Shown: positions 1 to 7,775 of the stretch, piece after piece | Layout: every line of letters begins with the position of its first letter | Numbering within the stretch: the stretch's first letter is position 1 | Assembly (NCBI RefSeq): GCF_039543205.1 | Contig: NZ_BAABJH010000005.1 | Coordinates: 1-64,000, forward strand | Source: Flaviramulus_B aquimarinus | Lineage (GTDB): Bacteria > Bacteroidota > Bacteroidia > Flavobacteriales > Flavobacteriaceae | Reading direction: 5' to 3' | DNA: 64,000 bases | Made by a program: the position numbers and the translations under genes | The notes under the pieces: model-generated | Told to the model about the DNA's origin: nothing | Database searches by the model: none | What the model saw: only the letters and a program-made list of their open reading frames with translations

Positions 1-548
1 TAACGGCTCCAGCAACGCCAGACTGTGACGATACAGACGATACCATCCACCCGAATACAGTATGGTACATCGATAATGATGGAGATGGTTATAGCGGAGG
101 TTCTTTACAAGTATCTTGTAATCGACCCGTAAATTATTATTTATTCTCTGAGTTAATTGCTATAACAGGCGATTGTGATGATAATGTGTTTGAGGTAAAT
201 CCAAATGGAACAGAAGTTCCAAACAATAACATTGATGATGACTGTAATCCATTAACAGTAGATGGCACTTTAGGAATAGAAGATTTTGATTTGGGGAATG
301 TTTTATTATTACCAAACCCTTTTAAGGATAAAGTTGTTGTAGTGTTACCATTATCTTTTAGCTATAATGTTTTTAATATTAAGATTTACGATTTAAATGG
401 GAGGCTAATCTTAGATAAAGAATATGTGAATAAGAATGGTAAGATAAATGTATCGGACTTAAATAATCTTGAAAATGCTCCGTATATATTTAAAATTATT
501 GAAAAAGAAACCAAAACTTCAATAACTAAAAGATTACTTAAATACTAG
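1..548 (+). CDS. C-terminal part of a secreted T9SS cargo protein with MopE-like metal-binding repeats
   Basis: The reading frame is open from the left edge (first full codon at base 3) to a TAG at 546-548, so the 5' part lies outside the window. The visible ~181 residues hold two DCDD-type repeats (DCDDTDDTIHPN near the start, GDCDDN in the middle), a WYIDNDGDGY element and NNIDDDCN. These match the putative metal-binding (MopE-like, thrombospondin-3-like) repeats that bind calcium or other cations in secreted proteins. After a linker the last ~80 residues form a type A sorting domain of the type IX secretion system (LLLPNPF, then IKIYDLNGRLI, ending KRLLKY). The protein is therefore probably exported and anchored or released at the cell surface. 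The N-terminal catalytic or adhesive domain is not visible, so the function is unknown. Confidence 0.85.
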   Translation, partial: TAPATPDCDDTDDTIHPNTVWYIDNDGDGYSGGSLQVSCNRPVNYYLFSELIAITGDCDDNVFEVNPNGTEVPNNNIDDDCNPLTVDGTLGIEDFDLGNVLLLPNPFKDKVVVVLPLSFSYNVFNIKIYDLNGRLILDKEYVNKNGKINVSDLNNLENAPYIFKIIEKETKTSITKRLLKY

Positions 549-575
549 TACTTTATAAAAATATTGATTATAAAT

Positions 576-606
576 AAAAAGTCGAGATTTAATATCTCGA
601 CTTTTT
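576..606. terminator. Bidirectional intrinsic terminator between the T9SS gene and tRNA-Met
   Basis: An 8-bp perfect stem (GTCGAGAT at 581-588, ATCTCGAC at 594-601) with a 5-base loop is flanked by A5 on the left and T5 on the right. It therefore gives a U-tract on both strands and suits the two converging transcripts. Confidence 0.85.
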
Positions 607-612
607 ATCTTG

Positions 613-686
613 TAGCGAGAGGGGGGCACGATCCCCCGACCTCCGGGTTATGAATCCGACGCTCTAACCAACTGAGCTACCTCGCC
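613..686 (-). tRNA. tRNA-Met (anticodon CAT)
   Basis: On the minus strand the 74-base sequence folds as a tRNA: acceptor GGCGAGG/TCTCGCT (with G-T wobbles at the ends), D arm GCTC...GAGC, anticodon loop TTCATAA with CAT, a 5-bp all-G/C T stem and discriminator A. The anticodon stem has one A-C opposition next to the loop. CCA is not encoded (the following bases are CAA), so the CCA end must be added enzymatically. CAT anticodons can also belong to initiator tRNA or to lysidine-modified tRNA-Ile2. The A-T and G-T pairs in the acceptor and the absence of three G-C pairs under the anticodon loop favour elongator Met. Confidence 0.93.
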
Positions 687-700
687 ATAATTTAAGGGTG

Positions 701-731
701 CAAATATAAAAACAATATTGTTGTAAGCAAA
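701..731 (-). promoter_or_regulatory. Promoter of tRNA-Met
   Basis: Read on the minus strand there is a TTTG -33 element (728-731), a 19-bp spacer and a TATATTTG -7 element (701-708). This is a full match to the Bacteroidota housekeeping consensus TTTG-N19-TAnnTTTG. The predicted start lies about 10 bases before the mature tRNA 5' end. Confidence 0.8.
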
Positions 732-817
732 CAGAACTAAAGGAAAATATTATTAAAAATAGTTGCTATACTTATCAATTAATGTATATATTGGGCTTGT
801 AAATTTCAAAAGTAATT

Positions 818-1210
818 ATGGACGATAAAATTAAGTTTGATATTGAATTTCCAATACATGCCTCTCCTCAATTGTTATATCAATATATATCGACACCATC
901 TGGTTTATCTGAATGGTTTTCAGATAATGTAAATTCTCGAGGAGAATTGTTTACTTTTATATGGGATGGTAGCGAAGAACAAGCAAAATTGTTAAATAAA
1001 AAAAGTGGCGAACGTGTTAAATTCAGGTGGCTAGAAGACGAAGAAGATGATTTGACTTGTTATTTTGAAATAAGGATTCAAGTAGATGAAATTACTAAAG
1101 ATGTGTCTTTAATGGTTACTGATTTTGCCGATGAAGATGAAGTTGATGAAGCAAAAATGCTTTGGGCAAATCAAATTTCCAGTTTAAAACAAGTATTAGG
1201 GTCAGCCTAA
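818..1210 (+). CDS. START-like domain protein (SRPBCC superfamily)
   Basis: This 130-residue cytoplasmic protein has no signal peptide. It has the helix-grip layout of START/SRPBCC proteins: an N-terminal strand, a helix with a LYQYISTPSGLSEWF motif typical of the AHSA1/START group, several beta strands and a long C-terminal helix ending LKQVLG. It corresponds to a small START-like family found throughout Bacteroidota. The family has a hydrophobic cavity and probably binds a lipid-like ligand, but no reaction or ligand is established. The protein is very acidic in its second half (DEEDD, DEDEVDEA). It is followed by a hairpin-plus-T-tract (1241-1275), so it is probably transcribed separately from the aminotransferase gene downstream. 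Confidence 0.8.
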   Translation: MDDKIKFDIEFPIHASPQLLYQYISTPSGLSEWFSDNVNSRGELFTFIWDGSEEQAKLLNKKSGERVKFRWLEDEEDDLTCYFEIRIQVDEITKDVSLMVTDFADEDEVDEAKMLWANQISSLKQVLGSA

Positions 1211-1240
1211 TAATCAATAGCATATTTTAAATTATATTTG

Positions 1241-1275
1241 TCCCGCTTTTCAAAACCATGTTAGCGGGATTTTTT
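1241..1275 (+). terminator. Hairpin with T6 tract directly abutting the next start codon
   Basis: TCCCGCT (1241-1247) and AGCGGGA (1263-1269) form a 7-bp stem, followed by six T residues ending one base before the ATG at 1276. It looks like an intrinsic terminator of the START-like gene. A TATATTTG -7 box at 1233-1240 lies just upstream, so part of the hairpin may also be the leader of the aminotransferase mRNA. Confidence 0.6.
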
Positions 1276-2118
1276 ATGACAAATTTTAACGGAACTATTT
1301 TAGAAGAAAACACCTTTTTATCACCTCAAAACAGAGGGTATGCCTATGGCGATGCACTTTTTGAAACTATAAAAACTAGTTACGGAAAGATCTTGTTTTG
1401 GGAAGATCATTATTTTAGATTAATGGCATCAATGCGTATTATGCGTATGGAAATTCCAATGAATTTCACTATGGAATTTTTAGAAGAACAAATGCAAAAG
1501 ACTTTAGAAGCTAATCAATTATTAAAATCATCAGCTCGCATAAAGTTAATGATTCATAGAAATGAAGGTGGATTTTATATGCCAGATACTAATGATGTTA
1601 GTTTTATTATTTCGGTAAAACAAATTCAAGACGATTTTTATTTATTGAAAACTGATTTTTACGAAGTTGATTTGTTTAAGGACTACTATATTTCACCTAG
1701 TTTGTTGTCCACTTTAAAAACGAATAATAAAGCACTCAATGTTATCGGAAGTATTTTTGCTAAAGAAAATAATTTAAATAATTGTTTGATTCTAAATACA
1801 GACAAAAAAGTTGTTGAAGCACTTAATGGAAATATTTTTTTAGTTAAAGAGAATGTTATTAAAACACCACCAATATCTGATGGATGTTTAAAGGGAGTTA
1901 TGCGTACGCAAGTTATAAATATTGTTAAAGCGTTGCCAGAATATGAAATAGTTGAAGATTCTATATCTCCTTTTGATCTGCAAAAAGCCGATGAACTATT
2001 CATAACTAATGTTATTTCTGGAATACAGCCAATAAGTAAATACAGGAAGAAAATCTTCTTTAATGATGTGTCTAGAGAATTACTGCAAAAACTAAATGTT
2101 AAAATACGATTAAATTAA
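1276..2118 (+). CDS. Class IV aminotransferase (branched-chain aminotransferase / aminodeoxychorismate lyase family)
   Basis: This 280-residue PLP-dependent fold-type IV enzyme has the family's N-terminal signature with N-F-N-G and NRGYAYGDALFETIKT, the catalytic lysine region (LKTNNKALNVIGSIFAKE), the L-N-T-D-K-K-V-V-E-A-L-N-G-N-I-F segment and the C-terminal EDSISPFDLQKADELFITN. The family transfers amino groups to branched-chain 2-oxo acids or cleaves aminodeoxychorismate to 4-aminobenzoate; the short length and sequence resemble PabC-like members, but the substrate is not decidable here. An in-frame ATG at 1258 would add six residues (MLAGFF) but lies inside the loop of a hairpin, so the ATG at 1276 is preferred. 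The gene overlaps the end of yqgE by 4 bases, tail to tail. Confidence 0.85.
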   Translation: MTNFNGTILEENTFLSPQNRGYAYGDALFETIKTSYGKILFWEDHYFRLMASMRIMRMEIPMNFTMEFLEEQMQKTLEANQLLKSSARIKLMIHRNEGGFYMPDTNDVSFIISVKQIQDDFYLLKTDFYEVDLFKDYYISPSLLSTLKTNNKALNVIGSIFAKENNLNNCLILNTDKKVVEALNGNIFLVKENVIKTPPISDGCLKGVMRTQVINIVKALPEYEIVEDSISPFDLQKADELFITNVISGIQPISKYRKKIFFNDVSRELLQKLNVKIRLN

Positions 2119-2675
2119 TTGTAACTAGGGTTTTCTGGCGCATTAGACCAAATACTATATTCTCCACCAAATTCCAGCATTTTTTCTTTCCAAAAGGTTT
2201 CGTAATCTTTCTCTATAATATTCTTTTTATAAATATTTTCAGTAACAACCCATGAATTAGCTTTCAATTCACTTTCTAACTGGGTAGATTCCCAGCCAGA
2301 ATACCCAAGAAAAAAGCGGATATCATTTTCGCTTATAGTCCTATCTTTAATAAGTTCGGCTAACTTAGAGAAATCGCCACCCCAGTAAATTCCCAAAGAA
2401 ATTTCTATACTATCTGGAATTAATTGTGGTATTTTATGTATAAAATATAAGTTATCTTGTTCTACAGGGCCACCATTATATACTTTAAACGTAGCTTCTA
2501 CTTCTGGTATTAAATCATTAATAGTATATTCAAGCGGTTTATTAAGAATAAAACCTATAGAGCCTTCTTTAGAATGGTCGGCTAGTAAAACAATAGAACG
2601 ATTAAAAGAAACATCACCAATAATAGCAGGTTCAGCGATTAACAAATCTCCTTTTTTGGGTTTTATTGTTACCAT
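2115..2675 (-). CDS. YqgE/AlgH family protein (UPF0301)
   Basis: This 186-residue protein has the family's N-terminal pattern of a short strand followed by KGDLLIAEP, then F-N-R-S-I-V-L-L-x-D-H and GSIGFILNKP, and a later GYSGWESTQLESE motif that is nearly diagnostic for YqgE/AlgH. The length is normal. AlgH is linked genetically to alginate regulation in Pseudomonas, but the biochemical role of the family is unresolved. There is no signal peptide, so it is cytoplasmic. The HU terminator (2743-2775) lies between hupB and this gene, so yqgE needs its own promoter. No clear TAnnTTTG box is seen in the 70-base gap. Confidence 0.92.
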   Translation of the reverse strand: MVTIKPKKGDLLIAEPAIIGDVSFNRSIVLLADHSKEGSIGFILNKPLEYTINDLIPEVEATFKVYNGGPVEQDNLYFIHKIPQLIPDSIEISLGIYWGGDFSKLAELIKDRTISENDIRFFLGYSGWESTQLESELKANSWVVTENIYKKNIIEKDYETFWKEKMLEFGGEYSIWSNAPENPSYN

Positions 2676-2742
2676 ATTTTGAGGTTTTAATAATTAAATC
2701 TAATATTTATTTATTAAAAATGCAACTCTTTTTGGGAGATAT

Positions 2743-2775
2743 AAAAAATGCCTTCATAAAATGAAGGCATTTTTT
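2743..2775 (-). terminator. Terminator of the HU gene
   Basis: A perfect 10-bp stem (2748-2757 with 2761-2770; arms ATGCCTTCAT/ATGAAGGCAT) has a 3-base AAA loop and A/T tracts on both sides. It reads as a strong terminator 20 bases after the HU stop codon and would also work on the plus strand. Confidence 0.88.
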
Positions 2776-2794
2776 ATATAAGATAAGTAACTAA

Positions 2795-3067
2795 TTAGTT
2801 TACTGCACTTGATAAATCTGATCCAGCTTTAAACTTAACAACGTTTTTAGCTTTGATTTTGATTGTTTCACCAGTTTGAGGGTTTCTTCCGTCTCTTGCA
2901 GCTCTTTTAGATACTGACCAAGATCCAAATCCTACTAAAGAAACTCTGTTGCCTTTTTGTAAAGCGCCTTCAATTTCAATGATTGCACACTCTAAAGCTT
3001 TTTTTGCAGCTGCTTTAGTAATTCCTGCATGCTCTGCCATTGCGTCAATTAAATCTGTTTTGTTCAT
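2795..3067 (-). CDS. hup: HU family DNA-binding protein
   Basis: This 90-residue protein has the full HU/IHF fold: an N-terminal helix pair starting MNKTDLIDAMAEHAG, the VSLVGFGSWSV turn, and the DNA-contacting arm with the hallmark GRNPQTGE between residues ~60 and 67, ending KFKAGSDLSSAVN. HU bends and compacts DNA as a homo- or heterodimer. It is a single-gene unit with its own promoter (3122-3151) and a strong terminator, as expected for an abundant nucleoid protein. Confidence 0.97.
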   Translation of the reverse strand: MNKTDLIDAMAEHAGITKAAAKKALECAIIEIEGALQKGNRVSLVGFGSWSVSKRAARDGRNPQTGETIKIKAKNVVKFKAGSDLSSAVN

Positions 3068-3121
3068 AATATAAAATTTAATAATTAATAAATCGGTTAA
3101 ACATTTTTGTTAATCCTCATA

Positions 3122-3151
3122 CAAATTTATACGGATTATACTTCCGTGCAA
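3122..3151 (-). promoter_or_regulatory. Promoter of the HU gene
   Basis: On the minus strand there is a TAAATTTG -7 box (3122-3129), with a TTG trinucleotide 19 bases further upstream (3149-3151). Both match the Bacteroidota sigma-A pattern. The predicted leader is about 50 bases. Confidence 0.65.
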
Positions 3152-3255
3152 GTAACCGCAAGGGAAATACATGGTTTTGTTGATAACTTGTAGTATTTGT
3201 TAATAAAGGAAGTGTATTTTATCGATCATTTTATAATATCAATGAGAATAAGGCT

Positions 3256-4203
3256 TTAGAGCATTTTAGCATTTGGCTCAAATGCATAACCATTTAAAAG
3301 AGATTTTATTTCCATAGTACGCTTACCAGGAAGTTTTATTTCTTTTAAAACAATGTAACCTTTTGCAACTGCGACCTTTAATTCTTTTTTAGAAGAAATA
3401 ATCTTGCCAGTTTCTTCGGAATGAGCTATATATTCTTTTTCAACCTTGTATATCTTTATATCTAATGAGCTATCACCATTAATTAAGGTACACCATGCAG
3501 CGGGGTATGGACTTAATCCTCGAATTAAATTATAGATCTTATCAATATCGTCATTCCAATTTATTTTACAGTTGTTTTTATTTAACTTATAAGCTGTTTT
3601 GATATTTTTAGATTCTTTTTGGGGAATGGTTTGCACGTCATTATTTTCTATTAGAGAAATAGTTTTTATAACCAAATCGCTACCCATATGCATTAATTTA
3701 TCATGAAGACTGCCTGCATTTTCGTCTGGTTCAATACCCAATTCCTCTTGCAGAATCATATCACCAGTATCAATTTTTTCATCAATAAAGAATGTTGAAA
3801 CCCCCGTTTTTGTTTCTCCATTAATAATAGCCCAGTTAATAGGGGCAGCACCACGATAGTTTGGTAATAACGAGGCATGCAAATTAAATGTGCCGTATTC
3901 GGGCATTTGCCAAACTACTTTTGGTAACATTCTAAAAGCTACTACAATTTGAAGATTAGCATTAAGGGATTTTAATTCATCTAAAAAATCAGTACTTTTT
4001 AAGTTAGTAGGCTGTAAAATGTTCAAGCCTTGAGTTTTTGCGTATTGTTTAACCGCACTCTCGTTAAGTTTTCGTCCGCGTCCTGCAGGTCTATCGGGTG
4101 CTGTAATAACACCTGCAATATTATGTTTGTTTTCTACTAATGCTTTTAAAATAGTAACTGCAAAATCGGGTGTACCCATAAATACAATTCTTAAATCCTT
4201 CAT
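3256..4203 (-). CDS. fmt: Methionyl-tRNA formyltransferase
   Basis: This 315-residue enzyme formylates the amino group of Met on initiator tRNA using 10-formyltetrahydrofolate. Visible signatures are the N-terminal IVFMGTPDFAV, the GRGRKL loop that contacts the acceptor stem, and the catalytic FNLHASLLPNYRGAAPINWA segment with the formyl-transfer His and the SLLPxYRG loop. A C-terminal OB-like domain covers the last ~110 residues. The length is normal. Its start overlaps the stop of recQ by 4 bases (ATGA), so it is translationally coupled in an ATPase-recQ-fmt operon. Confidence 0.97.
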   Translation of the reverse strand: MKDLRIVFMGTPDFAVTILKALVENKHNIAGVITAPDRPAGRGRKLNESAVKQYAKTQGLNILQPTNLKSTDFLDELKSLNANLQIVVAFRMLPKVVWQMPEYGTFNLHASLLPNYRGAAPINWAIINGETKTGVSTFFIDEKIDTGDMILQEELGIEPDENAGSLHDKLMHMGSDLVIKTISLIENNDVQTIPQKESKNIKTAYKLNKNNCKINWNDDIDKIYNLIRGLSPYPAAWCTLINGDSSLDIKIYKVEKEYIAHSEETGKIISSKKELKVAVAKGYIVLKEIKLPGKRTMEIKSLLNGYAFEPNAKML

Positions 4204-6104
4204 AAATGACTTAGTTTATAAGTGTTTGTTGGTGTAATAGTAATTATTTGATGTTCTAACATTAATTTTAAAACGGTTTTTAGATCTTTTTCTGAACATT
4301 TTAAATGGGCAATAATTGCTCTTGACGATTGATCACCATTTTCCAATAATTCTATAATACATTTTTTTATGGTAATAAGGTCTTGAGTAGCGTCACTTTT
4401 TTTAGGGTCAATGCAAACCGAACAAATGCCACAAGGTTTTGTATCCTTTTCACCAAAATAGGAGAGGAGTTGCATGCTTTTACAAACCGAATCATTTTCA
4501 ACATAATTAACCATAGCTTTAACTTGCTGCTGTTTTAATTTGTTTTGTTGTTCTATAATTGATGCAATTCTGTTTATTGTTTTATCATCTTCTCTTGGTT
4601 GAATAAATGTGACTTGTGCATCGGTTTTTGCTAAATTTAAAGTGATGATAGCATCTCGCTCCAATTGTTGCAAAGTCTTTATTAAAATGTTTTCTGATAC
4701 TGAAGCTTTTTCAGTAATTTTAATTAAATCAATTTTTGTGTTGTGCTCAAAAACACCACCATATAGTCTTAAAATAGACTTTACGATAATGTTAAAATCT
4801 TGATGCGTTTCTAAATAATTAAAAAGAGCTGTGTTGGATATGATGAATTGTACTGTTACCTTATTCTTAAATTGTTTTGATAATGTGATAATACTATTTC
4901 TATCTAACAATAATAAAGCATTGTAACATAAAATAGGGCTAAAATTATAGGTTTTGCAAAAGGTATTAAAATCAAAATCGAAAGTCATATATTCACCTTC
5001 ACCATAGGATATTTGAAAATAGTTACATAGTTTTCTATATACTTGTTTTACAAAATTGACATCTGGAAGTACACTAAGAAATTGATTTTTAACCTTAGAT
5101 TCATCACTGTTGTTTTTTAATATGACAGCAAAAGCTTTTTCGCCATTTCTACCAACCCGCCCTGCTTCCTGAAAATAACTTTCTATGTTTTCTGGTAAAT
5201 TTATATGAATAACTGTTTTTACATCAGGTTTATCAATACCCATTCCAAATGCATTAGTGGCAACCATTACTTGTTTTTGGTTGTGTAACCATGAGGTCAT
5301 ATTTGCATCTTTTTCAATATTTGAAAGTCCACCATGATAGTAAGATGCTGTAATATTTTTCGATTCTAAAAATTCGCTAACTTCCAGAGTTGATTTTCTG
5401 TTTCTAACGTAAATAATTGATGAGCTTGTATATTTTTTTAGGATAGTTTCAAGTCTGTAATATTTATCGTTTTCATGAAACACCATGTATGCCAGGTTAG
5501 GACGTAAAAAAGATTGCTTAAATATTTTAGGTTTAATAAAATCTAGTTCCTTAATAATGTCTTTTACAACTTCTGGTCTTGCTGAGGCGGTCAATGCCAC
5601 TACATTTACCGAGGGTTGTAATTGGCGTAAAATGGCTATGTTTTTATATGCAGGTCTAAAATCGCTACCCCATTGCGAGATACAATGTGCTTCATCAACT
5701 GCAATTAAATTTACGTTCATTAACCTGATACGGTCTTGAACCAATTCTTGTTGTAGACGTTCTGGTGAAAGATATAAAAACTTGTAATTTCCATAAATGC
5801 AATTATCTAAAAGTGTATCTAATTCATTATAGCTTATACCACTCGTAAGTGCCATGGCTTTAATGCCTTTGTTATTTAATTGTTGCACTTGGTCTTTCAT
5901 AAGTGCTATTAATGGCGAGACGACTATGCATATACCTTTTTTTGCTAAAGCAGGAATTTGAAAGCATAACGATTTTCCTCCGCCAGTAGGTAGTAATACA
6001 AACGTATCTTCACCTTGTATAACACTATGTATAATAGCTTCTTGTTCAGGCCTAAATGCTGTGAATTTCCAATAGTGTTCTAATATGTTTATTGGGTGTG
6101 TCAC
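4200..6104 (-). CDS. recQ: ATP-dependent DNA helicase RecQ
   Basis: This 634-residue SF2 3'-5' DNA helicase unwinds recombination and replication intermediates. Walker A is PTGGGKS (GGGKS at 41-45), the Walker B box is DEAH (137-140) followed by the RecQ aromatic-rich loop CISQWGSDFRP, and motif VI is EAGRVGRNGE. The zinc-binding site shows cysteines near 541, 558, 561 and 564 (C...CGICSVC). A short winged-helix-like tail follows, but no obvious HRDC domain, so this is the shorter RecQ class common in Flavobacteria beside a longer paralogue. It lies 8 bases after the upstream ATPase gene and overlaps fmt by 4 bases. Confidence 0.95.
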   Translation of the reverse strand: MTHPINILEHYWKFTAFRPEQEAIIHSVIQGEDTFVLLPTGGGKSLCFQIPALAKKGICIVVSPLIALMKDQVQQLNNKGIKAMALTSGISYNELDTLLDNCIYGNYKFLYLSPERLQQELVQDRIRLMNVNLIAVDEAHCISQWGSDFRPAYKNIAILRQLQPSVNVVALTASARPEVVKDIIKELDFIKPKIFKQSFLRPNLAYMVFHENDKYYRLETILKKYTSSSIIYVRNRKSTLEVSEFLESKNITASYYHGGLSNIEKDANMTSWLHNQKQVMVATNAFGMGIDKPDVKTVIHINLPENIESYFQEAGRVGRNGEKAFAVILKNNSDESKVKNQFLSVLPDVNFVKQVYRKLCNYFQISYGEGEYMTFDFDFNTFCKTYNFSPILCYNALLLLDRNSIITLSKQFKNKVTVQFIISNTALFNYLETHQDFNIIVKSILRLYGGVFEHNTKIDLIKITEKASVSENILIKTLQQLERDAIITLNLAKTDAQVTFIQPREDDKTINRIASIIEQQNKLKQQQVKAMVNYVENDSVCKSMQLLSYFGEKDTKPCGICSVCIDPKKSDATQDLITIKKCIIELLENGDQSSRAIIAHLKCSEKDLKTVLKLMLEHQIITITPTNTYKLSHL

Positions 6105-6112
6105 AGGTTTTT

Positions 6113-6667
6113 TTAGATGTTATTTATGATATAATTGGTGCGATCTTCGATAGTTCCAAAAGGGACTTCAATAACATTATAACCAAATTTTTTGTAAGTA
6201 TGTTCTAAAAAATTATGAATTTTTACAGCTTCTTCAAAAGTTTCAAATCGCTCATTGTCTGTTTTATAAATAGATTTCCAAGGTGGGAGTAAAAACACAT
6301 GAGTATAAACATGTGTTTGACATGCCTCAGTAAATAAGTTGCCATATTGCTGATTAAAATAGTCCATATATGCTAAAACATCCGGAATACCACGATCAAA
6401 GAAGTTTAGGTTTTTATTTAAAGTTCCAGCTTGTTTAAATTGATCAATACGACCGTTAAGCAATCGGGTATTAAAGGTCATAGGGTCATTAGCAAAAGCA
6501 ATTGGATTAGAAATATGCTCAGAAGTGCTTACTTCATTTTTAACCTCTAAAGTTAGCGTGCGTATGACTTCATCAAAACAATGAAATTTTTTTATTTTCA
6601 AAGTATTAATTATGGATGTTTTTCCTGTTCCTGGGCCACCAGTAATAACAATTTTTTTAGTGTTCAA
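6113..6667 (-). CDS. Small P-loop ATPase (AAA_28 / NadR-like kinase fold)
   Basis: This 184-residue protein has a canonical Walker A at residues 10-18 (GGPGTGKTS), a FDRGIPDVLAYMDY segment that fits the Walker B / substrate region of the AAA_28 family, and FLLPPWKSIYKTDNERFETF, which resembles the lid of NadR-type nucleotide kinases. The family is widespread but functionally vague; a phosphotransferase role on a small molecule is plausible and unproven. It is the first gene of the ATPase-recQ-fmt unit and is divergent from the DUF493 gene, with 88 bases between them. Confidence 0.8.
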   Translation of the reverse strand: MNTKKIVITGGPGTGKTSIINTLKIKKFHCFDEVIRTLTLEVKNEVSTSEHISNPIAFANDPMTFNTRLLNGRIDQFKQAGTLNKNLNFFDRGIPDVLAYMDYFNQQYGNLFTEACQTHVYTHVFLLPPWKSIYKTDNERFETFEEAVKIHNFLEHTYKKFGYNVIEVPFGTIEDRTNYIINNI

Positions 6668-6730
6668 TGGAGTATTATTTGCTGTAAAAATCGGAATTTA
6701 AAGGCTATAAAAAAAATAGAAATGAAACCT

Positions 6731-6738
6731 TATATTTG
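6731..6738 (+). promoter_or_regulatory. -7 promoter element for the DUF493 gene
   Basis: TATATTTG is a perfect TAnnTTTG box 17 bases before the ATG at 6756. No convincing TTTG -33 element is seen at the usual distance. Confidence 0.5.
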
Positions 6739-6755
6739 TAGCTTAAAAAAAGATT

Positions 6756-7049
6756 ATGAGTACACCTGAAAATTCAGAAGAATTTTATAAAAAATTAAAA
6801 GCACAATTATACGATACGGCATTGTGGCCATCGGAATATTTATATAAATTTATTGTCCTAACAGATAAAGAAAAAATAGTGCTAATTGAATCACTTTTTA
6901 ATAATTTAGGTGCAGTAATAGAAACTAAAGTATCTAAAAACGGAAAATATACTAGCGTATCTATTAACGTTTTGATGAAAAACCCTGTTACTGTGATTGA
7001 AAAATACAAGGAAGTAGCAGAAAAAGTAGAAGGAGTCATAAGCCTTTAG
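6756..7049 (+). CDS. DUF493 family protein (YbeD-like)
   Basis: This 97-residue protein matches the small ACT-like DUF493/YbeD fold: FKVP-type entry WPSEYLYKFIVLTDKEKI, a central SKNGKYTSVSINVLMKNP (the family's SxxGxYxSxxxxxxxxS element) and a C-terminal helix VIEKYKEVAEKVEGVISL. It is presumed to be a regulatory or ligand-binding module; its partner is unknown. It is probably the first gene of a DUF493-DUF4290-murA transcription unit (66 and 6 bases between genes). Confidence 0.88.
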   Translation: MSTPENSEEFYKKLKAQLYDTALWPSEYLYKFIVLTDKEKIVLIESLFNNLGAVIETKVSKNGKYTSVSINVLMKNPVTVIEKYKEVAEKVEGVISL

Positions 7050-7115
7050 TTTTTTTTTGTATTTTGCGCTTGCATAACAACTACGTGCATCAATATTTAA
7101 CTCTACACATTTATT

Positions 7116-7769
7116 TTGATAATAGACAATTTAGAATACAACACAGAGCGTGAGCATTTGATTATTCCAGAATATGGACGCCATATGCAAAAAATGATTA
7201 ATTACGCTAAATCACTTGAAACAAAAGAAGAGCGCAATAAAGTAGCAAAAGGCATTATTGCTGTGATGGGTAATATGCAACCACATTTACGAGATGTTCC
7301 CGATTTTCAGCATAAACTTTGGGATCAATTGTTTATCATGTCTAATTTTGAATTAGATGCCGATTCACCTTATGAGGTTCCTACAAAAGAAATTTATGAA
7401 GAGCGTCCAGAACCTTTAAAATATCCACAAAATTTCCCTAAATATCGTTTTTATGGTAACAATATAAAAACCATGATTGATGTTGCTAATACTTGGGAAG
7501 AAGGTGAGCTTAAAGAAGCTTTGGTTTATACTATAGCAAATCATATGAAAAAGTGTTTTTTAAATTGGAATAAGGACACGGTAGAAGATGCTGTAATCTT
7601 CAACCATTTATTTGAGCTTTCTGGAGGTAAAATTGATTTAAAAGATTCTGAAGAAGATTTACAAGACGCGACAAACTTAATGCGTTCTAAATCTAAATAT
7701 TCTAACAGCCATAGTAAAAAAGGGCACCACAAGAAAAAATCAAATAACCGACAAAGAAAACGTTACTAG
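7116..7769 (+). CDS. DUF4290 domain protein, TTG start
   Basis: This 217-residue protein belongs to a family seen in Bacteroidota, typically just upstream of murA. The hallmark is NLEYNTEREHLIIPEYGRH at the N-terminus followed by a helical domain (GNMQPHLRDVPDFQHKLWDQLFIMS). The last ~25 residues are strongly basic (HSKKGHHKKKSNNRQRKRY), suggesting nucleic-acid or membrane contact. No ATG is available upstream in frame. The family N-terminus (I-D-N-L-E-Y-N) is reached exactly from TTG at 7116, so TTG is the likely start. It is 6 bases from murA, hence co-transcribed. The molecular function is unknown. Confidence 0.85.
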   Translation: MIIDNLEYNTEREHLIIPEYGRHMQKMINYAKSLETKEERNKVAKGIIAVMGNMQPHLRDVPDFQHKLWDQLFIMSNFELDADSPYEVPTKEIYEERPEPLKYPQNFPKYRFYGNNIKTMIDVANTWEEGELKEALVYTIANHMKKCFLNWNKDTVEDAVIFNHLFELSGGKIDLKDSEEDLQDATNLMRSKSKYSNSHSKKGHHKKKSNNRQRKRY

Positions 7770-7775
7770 TACAGC

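Noticed and set aside
3068..3255. A possible copy of the TetR operator upstream of the HU gene
   Set aside because: Only one half-site-like GTTAAACA (around 3096-3103) is seen, with no matching second arm at the right distance.
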